Shown piece after piece: positions 36,416 to 45,045 of a DNA stretch of 64,000 bases. The stretch comes from a virus: positions 1 to 64,000 of the IMG/VR virus record IMGVR_UViG_3300021368_002114. One strand, 5' to 3'. Positions within the stretch are counted from its first letter, which is position 1; every line of letters starts with the position of its first letter. Under the pieces are notes generated by a model. That model made no database searches. It was not told the origin of the DNA and was given only the letters and a program-made list of their open reading frames with translations. The position numbers and the translations under genes were made by a program.

Positions 36416-38281
36416 TTGAAAAAGCTCCTTATAACTTTATTCTTATTCTTAAGTAGTTTTACTTATGGACAGGTGTTTACACAAACATTTGTAGATAGAT
36501 GTACTAACGAAGTGAAGGTTGTTACTGCAAACTTTCAAACAGGTAGTGCGGTAGTATCATTCTACGATAGAGTTAAGATATTTACCTACCAACAATTTCT
36601 AAATGGTGAATTACACCAATGGTTGGGAGAAACATATGCATGGTGGAATACTCTATCACCATGTTCTACAACAACAAATCAAGCACAAAACGCACAGAAT
36701 CAAGCCACCCAAGCTCAGAATCAAGCTACTCAGGCATCTAACGCCGCCAGTAATGCCGCAAATAATGCCGCAAATGCAACTACTGGTACAACACAAACAA
36801 CTACAACTGGTACAACTGGTACAACTAATACTGGTTCAACTAATACTGGTTCAACTAATACTGGTTCAAGTGGTAGTACTTCATCTGGCTCAAGTGGTTC
36901 AACTAATAACTCAAGTGGAGGAACAAGTAATGGGAATTCAAGTAGTAATAACAATTCTTCCGGTAGTAGTGGTGGAGAAAGTTCCGGCTCTTCAAACTCT
37001 AGCGGAGGAGATACGTCAAGTGGCACGGACTCGAGCTCTGGCTCGGATTCAAGCTCGAACAACTCAACAGATAACTCGTCAGAAAGCTCATCGGGCTCTT
37101 CTTCGGACAGTTCGGAAGGTAGCGGAGATGTAGATAATAGTGGAGAATCATCTGATAACTCAGGTGAATCATCAGATAATAGTGGTGATGAAGGAGGAGA
37201 TGGTTCGGATAGTGGTTCTGATGAATCAGGTGGTGATGAGGGAAGTGATGATTCTGGTGGAGAAGAATCTGATAGTGGTGAATCTGATGAGGGAAGTGAT
37301 GAATCAAGTGAAGAAAGTTCAGAAGAATCAAGTGAAGAAGAATCATCAGAGGAAAGCTCAGAAGAAGAATCAAGTGAAGAAGAATCTTCAGAGGAATCAG
37401 AAGAAGAAAGTTCAGAAGAAGAATCAGAAGAGAGTGAAGAAGAATCTGAAGAATCTGAAGAAGAAAGTGAAGAGGAAGAATCGGAAGAGGAATCTGAAGA
37501 AGAGGAAGAAGAAAGTGAAGAAGAATCAGAGGAAACCGAAGAGGAAGAAGAATCTGAGGAAGAGGAAGAAAAGAAATTCTTACCAATACAATTAAAAGCA
37601 GATTTTATGCAACAACAATCACCTCTTGGTTTTTATAATAGTGTATTGAATATAGGAGCATCTCGTTCATCTATTTATGGTGATGTTGCATATACGGCAA
37701 ATGTAATGGTATATGATAACTTACAACAAATTACTTTTATGGGAGCACGTTCTAAGGTTAATATGACAGAAACTTTTAAGGTGAAAAATATATCAGCTAC
37801 ATCAATTGGATACTCCAACAACTATGGTTATTCAACTTTAATGTTATCAAAATCTTTGATGAAACCATTTGAGAATGGGTTGACAGTTGGTATTGGTGTA
37901 TCTGCTGGTACAACGTTTATATCATATCCAATGAAAGAAAATTTTATGTTATCTTATAATGTATTAGCAACAAAATCATTTAAGATAGGTACTCGTATAA
38001 CTTACTCCCCAGCGATAATTTGGACACAAACTCCATTTATGAGTGTAGAAGGTGGAGTAGGATTGGAAAAAACTTATTACAAAGAAAATCCTTTTGGAAT
38101 AAAGTTTGAAAATTCTTTAAGAGGACAGAGAATAGATGGTATGGGAATTATAGCTAATTCATTTACAGTACAACTAACGCCAAGATTTGGATTCAATGTA
38201 GGATGGACTGCAATTAAATCAACTAATCCTATTATACCTTTAATAAACTCATTTATGATAGGTTCTAAAATTCCATTATAA
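36416..38281 (+). CDS. Outer-membrane protein with Ser/Gly/Asn- and Ser/Glu-rich extension and C-terminal beta barrel
   Basis: 621 residues from a TTG start preceded by AGAGGAG. Signal peptide ends TYGQ; a short folded part with two Cys (to ~residue 83); QNAQNQATQAQNQ-type repeats; a Thr/Gly/Ser/Asn-rich stretch; a Ser/Glu-rich stretch at ~295-385; then ~235 residues with alternating hydrophobic strands (GFYNSVLNIGASRSSIYGD ... FMIGSKI) fitting a small outer-membrane barrel. The long acidic arm is probably disordered and could reach outward or inward. It follows the CsgG-like gene by 16 bases. Confidence 0.65.
   Translation: MKKLLITLFLFLSSFTYGQVFTQTFVDRCTNEVKVVTANFQTGSAVVSFYDRVKIFTYQQFLNGELHQWLGETYAWWNTLSPCSTTTNQAQNAQNQATQAQNQATQASNAASNAANNAANATTGTTQTTTTGTTGTTNTGSTNTGSTNTGSSGSTSSGSSGSTNNSSGGTSNGNSSSNNNSSGSSGGESSGSSNSSGGDTSSGTDSSSGSDSSSNNSTDNSSESSSGSSSDSSEGSGDVDNSGESSDNSGESSDNSGDEGGDGSDSGSDESGGDEGSDDSGGEESDSGESDEGSDESSEESSEESSEEESSEESSEEESSEEESSEESEEESSEEESEESEEESEESEEESEEEESEEESEEEEEESEEESEETEEEEESEEEEEKKFLPIQLKADFMQQQSPLGFYNSVLNIGASRSSIYGDVAYTANVMVYDNLQQITFMGARSKVNMTETFKVKNISATSIGYSNNYGYSTLMLSKSLMKPFENGLTVGIGVSAGTTFISYPMKENFMLSYNVLATKSFKIGTRITYSPAIIWTQTPFMSVEGGVGLEKTYYKENPFGIKFENSLRGQRIDGMGIIANSFTVQLTPRFGFNVGWTAIKSTNPIIPLINSFMIGSKIPL
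36822..36866 (+). repeat. Three tandem copies of a 15-base unit
   Basis: CAACTAATACTGGTT occurs three times in direct succession, coding for repeated NTGST units within the low-complexity part of the outer-membrane protein. Such repeats can change copy number by slippage without breaking the frame, since the unit is five codons. Confidence 0.85.
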
Positions 38282-38289
38282 TTATTAGT

Positions 38290-41016
38290 ATGAAGAAACT
38301 GTTTACATTAATATTATTTTTATTTTCCTTTATAGGATTCTCACAAAGTGGAGATGGGTATATAAATTATACTTCATGGAGAACACAATGTGGTAATGGA
38401 TGTAATATTCAAACAACGATAAATGGAACAGCCGTTACAGTTGCTGGTCATATGAATAATACATTAGAGTTTGATGCGGCAATGAGGGAATATGTTGGGT
38501 TAAGTGCAACCGAAATATTAAATAGTGGTGAAACCCAAGCATTTAGTGCAGGTGGTTTCGGTACTTCAGTACTTTCATATAATGGTGGTAGACCTATTGG
38601 ACCAGGTAACTCACAAGGAGAATATTATATAGTTGATTACACAGGTTGGTTCTATGCAAGTTCAACAGGTAACTATAAGTTTTGGACTTATTCAGATGAT
38701 TCACACGAATTTTGGTTAGATTTAGATGGTGATGGTGTATTAGAATCTACTGAAATGATAACTAAAAAATATAACGGTTCAGGTAATAATCAATCTACTA
38801 ACATTTCACTTACAAGTGGAACTTGGTATAAATTAAGAGTAAGATTCCATGAATTCACAGGTGGTGATTGGTTAAGAGTTCAATATCAAGACCCAACACA
38901 TAATGGTGGTTCAACTACTTCCTCTTGGAGAATACTTGGTGATACTACATGGGGTGATAAAGTATCAAATGCTGAACCAGCACCTACATTTGTAAATACA
39001 GTTGCAAATGATGGACCAAATGCTATTATTTATAAATCATTCAAAATAAATGATTATGCTAATAACAATAATCAGGGTGAATATAATGACCATCCACAAA
39101 GTTCATCTGATTTTGATGCTATGTTTGATTATGCTAATAAAAATACTACTACTTGGACACATTATGGTAGAGATACAGCAACAAAAGCATTTACTTGGCC
39201 ATACCCTAATCTTCTACCAAAACACGACAACACCAACTTTGGGTGGATAATAGAAGGTTACTTTGTACCCCCAACTTCAGGTACTTATAAATTTCAATTA
39301 AATTCAGATGATAGAAGTGATTTTTGGTTTGATGCAAATGATGATGGAACAATTACTAATACAGGTATAGGATTGGGTAATGGAGCTAGAGAAATTGATA
39401 TAACAAATTTAACAGCAGGTGTATCTTATAAGTTTAGAGTTAGATTTGAACAAGGAGCTGGAGGAGCCAACTTAACATTAAAATGGAAATCACCTGAAGA
39501 TATAGCAGCAGGAGCTGCATTTGCTTTCAATGGTAATACAATATACAGTATAGATGCAGATAATTATGTTGAACCTTTTCACTATGATGTAAACTATAAA
39601 TTTAGAAACATCGATGAAACTGGTTTTTCAATTAATACTTATTACGAAGTATCGGATTCTGAAATTGCTAAAAACTCAAACTCAAATACAATCTCATTAG
39701 ATGGAAATGGAGAAGCAACAATAACTTCTCAAGTAGATGAAGATTTAGTTGGACAAGGTAAGTACAATATCACCGCAACACCAGGTAATGTAGAATGGGT
39801 TGTAACATATATGCCAATGGTAACAAACAAATATACATACAGAATTGGTTTAGATGCTAGAGAGTTTCCAAGTAATGTAGATTTAGATGATGTAAATAAT
39901 ATAGAATTATTAGATTTAGTAGATACAGATGGAACATCAAGTTATTTTGGAACACCAGGATATTCGAACTCTTGGTCAGTTAGAAGTAATGACCCAAATG
40001 GTTGGAATGAATTTAATTATATGACTTGGAGTACTATTCCTTTTTCATCATCAAATTACTCTTCAAGTATAAGAAGTTTAGGTGGTGGTGGATATGCACT
40101 AAAAGTAGACTTAAACTTTAATGAGGTAACCGCATATAAAACTCAATATGTGGTTTTTGATTCACCAAGTACATCTGAATTAGAAGCAATGGTAGATGAT
40201 GTATTCACAGTAGCAGATGTTGTAATGGCATTTAACGAATTAGCAGGTGGTGGAATCAATGGTGGTTTCAAAGGTGATTTTGATTATAATGTTCAATATG
40301 CAAATGCAGATGTAAGTAGAGATGGTGTATTTGATTTCAAAGATACACAAATAATGTTAGATTTTCTAAATGGTGGAACTATGTTCGATGCATCTTATCT
40401 TGCAGCAGTAATGTCATTAACAGAGGTAAGTGCTTATAATTCTATGACATCTACAAATTGGACAAACTATGGTGGGACTCGTACAATGTTCCCACTTGGA
40501 TTGGTAACTGGTACAAAACAATATGATAAGAGTATTGCAGTACATTGGAAGGGTGATGTTAATATGTCTCATTCTCATTTACCATCGAGTGTACAAGTTA
40601 CAAGTATGGCTAGAAATATGACAATAAGTAATTCTTCAAAATCCATACAAAATCAGTTTGAAGTAGATTTAGATATTGAAAAGATTGGTGAAGAAATTGT
40701 GGTAACTCTAAAAGTACCAGAAAATACAAAAAATATAACTGGTTCTGAATTTAGAATAGGATATGATAATAGTAGAGTAACCTTTGATAGAATAGAAAAT
40801 GATTCTAATTTACAATCATTTTCAGCAAGAAGAAGTACTTACATAAAGTTAGGTTCAATATCATCAGATGGTTCTCAGAATCTAAATGGAGGTACTGAAT
40901 ATAAAATATACTTTAAGGAAACTAACAATCTTGATTCTTTCTTAGGTTTAGTTTCAGTATTGAATGTAGAGTTAGTTAAAAAAGATGGAACACAAATAGG
41001 AGTAATTGTAAAATGA
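38290..41016 (+). CDS. Large secreted protein B with two PA14-like domains and dockerin/cohesin-like C-terminus
   Basis: 908 residues. Signal peptide ends GFSQ. Two PA14-like domains: ~100-210 (VDYTGWFYASSTGNYKFWTY) and ~320-405 (GYFVPPTSGTYKFQLNSDD), a fold that often binds carbohydrate. Residues ~640-700 (FTVADVVMAFNELAGG, DGVFDFKDTQIMLDFL) look dockerin-like, then KGDVNMSHSHLP, then a cohesin-like last domain. The C-terminal third matches secreted protein A (32268-33956). The next gene is its paired lipoprotein. Confidence 0.75.
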   Translation: MKKLFTLILFLFSFIGFSQSGDGYINYTSWRTQCGNGCNIQTTINGTAVTVAGHMNNTLEFDAAMREYVGLSATEILNSGETQAFSAGGFGTSVLSYNGGRPIGPGNSQGEYYIVDYTGWFYASSTGNYKFWTYSDDSHEFWLDLDGDGVLESTEMITKKYNGSGNNQSTNISLTSGTWYKLRVRFHEFTGGDWLRVQYQDPTHNGGSTTSSWRILGDTTWGDKVSNAEPAPTFVNTVANDGPNAIIYKSFKINDYANNNNQGEYNDHPQSSSDFDAMFDYANKNTTTWTHYGRDTATKAFTWPYPNLLPKHDNTNFGWIIEGYFVPPTSGTYKFQLNSDDRSDFWFDANDDGTITNTGIGLGNGAREIDITNLTAGVSYKFRVRFEQGAGGANLTLKWKSPEDIAAGAAFAFNGNTIYSIDADNYVEPFHYDVNYKFRNIDETGFSINTYYEVSDSEIAKNSNSNTISLDGNGEATITSQVDEDLVGQGKYNITATPGNVEWVVTYMPMVTNKYTYRIGLDAREFPSNVDLDDVNNIELLDLVDTDGTSSYFGTPGYSNSWSVRSNDPNGWNEFNYMTWSTIPFSSSNYSSSIRSLGGGGYALKVDLNFNEVTAYKTQYVVFDSPSTSELEAMVDDVFTVADVVMAFNELAGGGINGGFKGDFDYNVQYANADVSRDGVFDFKDTQIMLDFLNGGTMFDASYLAAVMSLTEVSAYNSMTSTNWTNYGGTRTMFPLGLVTGTKQYDKSIAVHWKGDVNMSHSHLPSSVQVTSMARNMTISNSSKSIQNQFEVDLDIEKIGEEIVVTLKVPENTKNITGSEFRIGYDNSRVTFDRIENDSNLQSFSARRSTYIKLGSISSDGSQNLNGGTEYKIYFKETNNLDSFLGLVSVLNVELVKKDGTQIGVIVK

Positions 41017-41363
41017 GAAAATATTTAATACTTTTATTGTTTCTTTTATTTTCATGTGAAAAGGATTTCATAGAAGATGATTTATTACCAGAAGTACCAA
41101 GAGAAGATATGGTATTTAAGGTAAAGGAAAGTACAGTAGTAGATAATCAATTGATATGGTTTGAAATAGATACAGAGGTAAAACATACTCTTGTAATTTC
41201 TCATATAGATACTAAATCGGTAATCGTAAAACAATCTTTTTTACCTACTGTTGGTATCAATAACTTTATATTATACACAAAAGCATTACCAAAAGAAAAA
41301 CTACAACTTCAGTTAATATTAAGTGGTGAGGTTATAAAATCAACGTTTATAATCGTAGAGTAA
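41013..41363 (+). CDS. Small lipoprotein paired with secreted protein B
   Basis: 116 residues; lipobox LLFSCEKD (Cys 15). Beta-rich mature part homologous to the lipoprotein at 33961-34335 (GINNFILYTKALPKEKLQL against GDNLLSVYTSSLDKSSFTL). It overlaps the stop of protein B by 4 bases. Last gene of the export locus. Confidence 0.75.
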   Translation: MRKYLILLLFLLFSCEKDFIEDDLLPEVPREDMVFKVKESTVVDNQLIWFEIDTEVKHTLVISHIDTKSVIVKQSFLPTVGINNFILYTKALPKEKLQLQLILSGEVIKSTFIIVE

Positions 41364-41365
41364 TA

Positions 41366-41381
41366 TATATTTGTATAAATA
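41366..41381 (+). promoter_or_regulatory. Class 2 region TATATTTG plus TATAAATA
   Basis: TATATTTG at 41366-41373 runs directly into TATAAATA at 41374-41381, the latter identical to the T4 late promoter box. The next gene starts 24 bases downstream. Either box may be used. Confidence 0.45.
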
Positions 41382-41405
41382 GTTCAACAAAAATATAGAA
41401 TACAT

Positions 41406-41600
41406 ATGCCACCAAAACTAAAACCTAGTACAAAAGAATATATAAAAGTCAATAATAAATTGACAAATAAATTCATGATAAAACATTATACACCCTCTGG
41501 TACATCTACTGAAGAATTGAAAAAAATGTATGAATCCCCTTCTTACAAAAGAAAAAAAGAAATGATTCGGTTAGAACTGGTAAAACGAGGAGTTTTATAA
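41406..41600 (+). CDS. Small basic phage protein (TSTEELKKMY type)
   Basis: 64 residues, basic. The stretch TPSGTSTEELKKMYESPSY and RKKEMIRLELVKRG follows a pattern I recall in many T4-like phages (S/T-T-E-E-L-x-x-x-Y ... K-x-x-x-R-x-E-L-V-x-R-G), function unknown. It begins a run of small genes after the export locus. Confidence 0.65.
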   Translation: MPPKLKPSTKEYIKVNNKLTNKFMIKHYTPSGTSTEELKKMYESPSYKRKKEMIRLELVKRGVL

Positions 41601-41785
41601 TGGGAAAACTTAAAGAAAAAATAATTGAAAAAGGAAGTGGTTTAGTTGCTAAATCAAAAACAAAAAAACAATTAGAAAAGATATTACCAAAACCAATCGC
41701 TAGACAAATCGGTAAAAAAGTTGGTAAGGGTGTAGAATCTATTACATCTAAAGCAATTGATTTGTGGAATAAATTTAAGAAATAA
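41600..41785 (+). CDS. Small highly basic protein
   Basis: 61 residues with ~18 Lys, including VAKSKTKKQLEKILPKPIAR and QIGKKVGKGVESIT. Likely helical and possibly nucleic-acid or membrane binding. It shares a base with the preceding stop. No family recognised. Confidence 0.6.
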   Translation: MGKLKEKIIEKGSGLVAKSKTKKQLEKILPKPIARQIGKKVGKGVESITSKAIDLWNKFKK

Positions 41786-41794
41786 TACTTACTA

Positions 41795-41804
41795 TATATT
41801 TATA
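41795..41804 (+). promoter_or_regulatory. Class 2 box TATATTTATA, 5 bases before an ATG
   Basis: TATATTTATA ends only 5 bases before the phosphatase start. If it is a -10-type element, the transcript would start at or next to the ATG, giving a leaderless message. Confidence 0.5.
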
Positions 41805-41809
41805 GCAGT

Positions 41810-42454
41810 ATGTTTATATTCACAGAAGAAAATATTGGAAAGATAAATAATACCGTCTATTCATCCGATGGTATGAAAGATAAGCATGCAGAAAAAATTG
41901 AGTATGCAAAAACTAAAGGATTATTAAAAGATTTTAATTTTAGTAAATACTTTGATAGAAAACCACCTCAAAATAGTTCACTAACAACATATCAAGAATT
42001 GATGTATCTAAAAGATTTACCAGAAGATGATGATTTTGTGGAAAAACATGATGATGTAGAGGCTGTATTTGAAGAAGTATGTAATGACCATAATATAAAA
42101 TATCCAAAAGAATTAGTTAAAGAACTAATTAAGTCTTGTACTATGTTGGAATTAAAATGGCATTACAATAGACCAAGACCATATCAACTTGCAGGAAATT
42201 ATAATATCAAGTTGGGTGAGCATGTAATGGAAAGCATGAAAACCCCTTCTTACCCATCTGGTCATTCCGCTCAAGGTATTTTAATTGGAAAAGTTTTACA
42301 AACTAAGTTACCTATAACAACAGATTCTTTTTTAGAAGCTGGTAAACGTATTTCTTATTCAAGAAATATAGGTAGAGCACATTATCCATCAGATTCAAAA
42401 TTAGGTGAGATAATTGGTAGTTCAATGTACGAACACTTAAAACACAAAATTTAA
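41810..42454 (+). CDS. PAP2/class A acid phosphatase-like enzyme
   Basis: 214 residues with all three phosphatase motifs: KWHYNRPRP (K-x6-R-P), PSYPSGHSAQ (PSGH), and SRNIGRAHYPSD (SR-x5-H-x3-D). No signal peptide or membrane segment, so it would act in the cytoplasm unless exported otherwise. Such enzymes remove phosphate from lipids, sugars or nucleotides. Possible targets are undecaprenyl or sugar phosphates linked to the glycan genes, by inference only. Confidence 0.85.
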   Translation: MFIFTEENIGKINNTVYSSDGMKDKHAEKIEYAKTKGLLKDFNFSKYFDRKPPQNSSLTTYQELMYLKDLPEDDDFVEKHDDVEAVFEEVCNDHNIKYPKELVKELIKSCTMLELKWHYNRPRPYQLAGNYNIKLGEHVMESMKTPSYPSGHSAQGILIGKVLQTKLPITTDSFLEAGKRISYSRNIGRAHYPSDSKLGEIIGSSMYEHLKHKI

Positions 42455-42478
42455 TATTTATTATAAAGGAGCAATAAA

Positions 42479-42994
42479 ATGGCACAAGGAATTAAAAAAT
42501 CGTCAAAGGTACAAGCTCAAAGTGGAGATTTAATTACACTAGAATCTGCTTTTACTCATGATAACTTATGGGAACTAGGTTCTGGTTCAGTTGGTAATGA
42601 TAAATTAATAGAATTTTATAACCAAACAAACAGAGAATCAATATTCGAGGCAACTCAAGAATCTAATCATTCTATGGAGTGGACTTCTTCTATTGTATAT
42701 AAAATTACACTTGATAGAGCAGTATCTGAAGGTGATACAACTTCTGCAGAATTATATGTTGGTGCTGATGCTGAGATATTAAGAGGTAATTATGAATGGG
42801 TTTCTGCTAAACTATTAGCAAAAGATGATTATGTTTTTGATTCTCAAGCAATATCAGGTAGTTATTCTAGAGGTAACATAAAAGTACTAAACGTAGAAAA
42901 AATAGAAGATAACACAGATGCTCTTTATAGTCCTAAATCTTGGGATTCAGAACTTACTTCATTATTTGTAGAAGGAATTATTGTAAAAACATAA
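42479..42994 (+). CDS. Hypothetical protein, possible virion component
   Basis: 171 residues, beta-rich, acidic, with no Cys and no signal. It has a strong AAAGGAGC ribosome site, which is rare in this window and suggests high expression. ATATTTATTATA upstream is a class 2-like box. No family recognised. The next gene also encodes 171 residues but is not obviously related. Confidence 0.6.
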   Translation: MAQGIKKSSKVQAQSGDLITLESAFTHDNLWELGSGSVGNDKLIEFYNQTNRESIFEATQESNHSMEWTSSIVYKITLDRAVSEGDTTSAELYVGADAEILRGNYEWVSAKLLAKDDYVFDSQAISGSYSRGNIKVLNVEKIEDNTDALYSPKSWDSELTSLFVEGIIVKT

Positions 42995-43006
42995 AAAGAG
43001 TAATAA

Positions 43007-43522
43007 ATGGTTACAGCTTTATCTAAATCTCTAATATCAACATTTCCTGGAGAAGAAGAGGTATCAAAAATATATACAGGTGTTATATGTGAAGCTGTAT
43101 ATTCTGATTATTCAGAAGATAGAGAAAGAATTTATCGAAAAGTTAAAGATGTAAGTCTTTATTATGAACTTAATTATGCTTTCGATAATACTGAGAATAT
43201 ACACATACCCATTTCAACAAAAACTTATAGAATAAATTCAGATTATAGGTATCTACTTGAAGAGGTATATCCAAAGGATATTAGAGTTGGAGATATACTT
43301 GTTAATTCTAGTTTTTGGAAAAAATACAAATCTATATGCATAGATACAGATTCGTATGGTACTGCTGAATATTTAATGTTAAAACAAGATGGAGTTTTAG
43401 TAGATTCTATTAGACTTATTGAAGATGAAGAAGATACAATGAATATTATATTTTACAATGATGAATCTATTAAATCAGTATTCATTGATACATTAATGAT
43501 AAAGAATGTAGTGGATGTGTAA
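43007..43522 (+). CDS. Hypothetical protein
   Basis: 171 residues, acidic and beta-rich, with one notable segment IRVGDILVNSSFWKKY. It follows the preceding gene by 12 bases. No signal peptide, membrane segment or known motif; a structural role is possible from its place among small late-type genes. Confidence 0.55.
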   Translation: MVTALSKSLISTFPGEEEVSKIYTGVICEAVYSDYSEDRERIYRKVKDVSLYYELNYAFDNTENIHIPISTKTYRINSDYRYLLEEVYPKDIRVGDILVNSSFWKKYKSICIDTDSYGTAEYLMLKQDGVLVDSIRLIEDEEDTMNIIFYNDESIKSVFIDTLMIKNVVDV

Positions 43523-43528
43523 TTTATT

Positions 43529-43536
43529 TATAAATA
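43529..43536 (+). promoter_or_regulatory. Class 2 box TATAAATA
   Basis: TATAAATA, the T4 late promoter consensus, 20 bases before the next ATG. It sits directly after the stop of the preceding gene. Confidence 0.45.
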
Positions 43537-43556
43537 TTTTTATACTTATATAGTAA

Positions 43557-44093
43557 ATGGGCTGGAGTAATAAATACAAAAAAAGTATTAATTGTAGTAA
43601 TCCCAAAGGTTTCTCACAAAAAGCTCATTGTGCAGGTAAGAAAAAAAGAAACGAGAATAATATGAAAATATCAGAATTCAAAGAGGCAGTACGAAGTTTT
43701 CTTAGAGAAAGAAGCGTAAACGCTATTTCTAAAGCTCAACAAAAAAATCTTGATGATATTTCTAAAGCATTAGAATTTTACAAAAAGAATAAACATACTG
43801 ATAAGAAAGATGCATTTATCAAAGTTCTAAAAAAACTTGGTAAAGAAAAAGAAAGATTAGCAAAAGAACTTGATGTTAAAGTAAGTGGTATGTACAAAAA
43901 CGCAGAGTACAAAGGTGAATCTGTTGAGGAATCAGTAAATGAAGGTGCTTCTACTGAAGAAAAAAGAATTGCAATGTTGGCTGTTAGAAAACAAGCAAAA
44001 TACAGAAATGTAGATTTAGCAACAGCAATACAAGACCAAATTAGAGCACTCGAAGAATTAAAAAGAGATGCTAAAAGAGGTAAACTAAAGTGA
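43557..44093 (+). CDS. Phage protein with Cys/His N-terminal motif and coiled-coil body
   Basis: 178 residues. The N-terminus YKKSINCSNPKGFSQKAHC followed by GKKKR is a motif I recall at the ends of structural or maturation proteins in T4-like marine phages; its Cys and His could bind metal. The rest is a Lys/Glu-rich helix. An internal ATG (MKISEFKEAV) near residue 36 begins a stretch like the MIKLKNIL starts of neighbours. Possibly a prohead or internal protein. Confidence 0.6.
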   Translation: MGWSNKYKKSINCSNPKGFSQKAHCAGKKKRNENNMKISEFKEAVRSFLRERSVNAISKAQQKNLDDISKALEFYKKNKHTDKKDAFIKVLKKLGKEKERLAKELDVKVSGMYKNAEYKGESVEESVNEGASTEEKRIAMLAVRKQAKYRNVDLATAIQDQIRALEELKRDAKRGKLK

Positions 44094-44425
44094 TTAAACT
44101 TAAAAACATATTACAAGAATCTAAAGTAGAAATTGGAAAGGTTTATCCTAATCCATACCACACTGCATTCAAATCAAAAGAACAAATTAAAGAAGAATCC
44201 TTACTTAATGAGGATGACCACGAAGTAGGGATGGGATTATCATCTCTAAAATCATCAGTTCGTTCCGCTAAAACTATATATGATAATATCAAAAAACGTA
44301 ATATTGAAGAGTTAGAAGGTTGGGTTCAAGAAAAAATGACTTTGGCCGCTGATTATCTTAAAAATGTTGCTGATTACATGGAAGATTTAGACGAATACGA
44401 TAAAGATGGAACAAATACTAACTGA
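44090..44425 (+). CDS. Helical hypothetical phage protein
   Basis: 111 residues from a GTG overlapping the previous stop. It begins MIKLKNILQES and is acidic and helical (EGWVQEKMTLAADYLKNVAD). Its end overlaps the GAF-like gene by 20 bases. No function known. Confidence 0.55.
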   Translation: MIKLKNILQESKVEIGKVYPNPYHTAFKSKEQIKEESLLNEDDHEVGMGLSSLKSSVRSAKTIYDNIKKRNIEELEGWVQEKMTLAADYLKNVADYMEDLDEYDKDGTNTN

Positions 44426-45044
44426 AAATCATAATCATGCTATGGAACTATTAGGAGCTTTCCTTACTGGAGTAGTGGGACCAATCATGTACTTGTTAAT
44501 TAGCAAGTATATGCAGAAAGAAAAGGATAAGAAAAGAGATAAGGTTAAAGAAACAATAGCAAATACCTCTTTAATATCTGATGAATTAGAAGAAATAAGA
44601 GAAGAGTTCAAATCAGATAGAGTTTGGATTTCTCAGTTTCATAATGGTGGTAATTTTTATCCCACAGGTAAATCAATTCAAAAGTTTTCAATATTCTACG
44701 AAGTTACAAAAACAGGAATCTCTTCAGTATCACACACTTTCAACAATATACCTTGTTCACTTTACCCAAAAGCATTTCAGTACATGATGGAAGGTAATGG
44801 AGTATTTGTTCCTGATTTCAATGACCCAAAAGTTGCAACTTATGGATTAAAAGGAGCAGCTGATTCTGTTGGTACGAAATCTTCATTTTTAGTACCACTT
44901 TTCACATTGGATGATAAATACATAGGAACTATTGGTATTGATTATGTTGGTAAAAAGAAAAAACTAACAAAAGATGATTGGGAACATTTCCAAATTAAAG
45001 CTGGTAGAATAGCGGGATACCTATCATCTCATTTAAGTCAATAA
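44406..45044 (+). CDS. Membrane-anchored GAF-like domain protein
   Basis: 212 residues. An N-terminal membrane segment (GAFLTGVVGPIMYLLIS), a charged helix, then a GAF-like domain (~65-212) with SDRVWISQFHNGGNFY, NIPCSLYPKAFQYM and FLVPLFTLDDKYIGTIGIDY. GAF domains sense small molecules. It precedes the radical SAM gene by 1 base, so it may sense or recruit something for that pathway; this is inference. Confidence 0.6.
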   Translation: MEQILTENHNHAMELLGAFLTGVVGPIMYLLISKYMQKEKDKKRDKVKETIANTSLISDELEEIREEFKSDRVWISQFHNGGNFYPTGKSIQKFSIFYEVTKTGISSVSHTFNNIPCSLYPKAFQYMMEGNGVFVPDFNDPKVATYGLKGAADSVGTKSSFLVPLFTLDDKYIGTIGIDYVGKKKKLTKDDWEHFQIKAGRIAGYLSSHLSQ

Positions 45045-45045
45045 A

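Noticed and set aside
36603-37595. Three long open frames (two + and two - strand stretches of 110-195 residues) over the Ser/Glu-rich region
   Set aside because: They are shadows of a low-complexity repeat in the real frame; their products are Leu/His/Pro or Lys/Asn runs without a start context.
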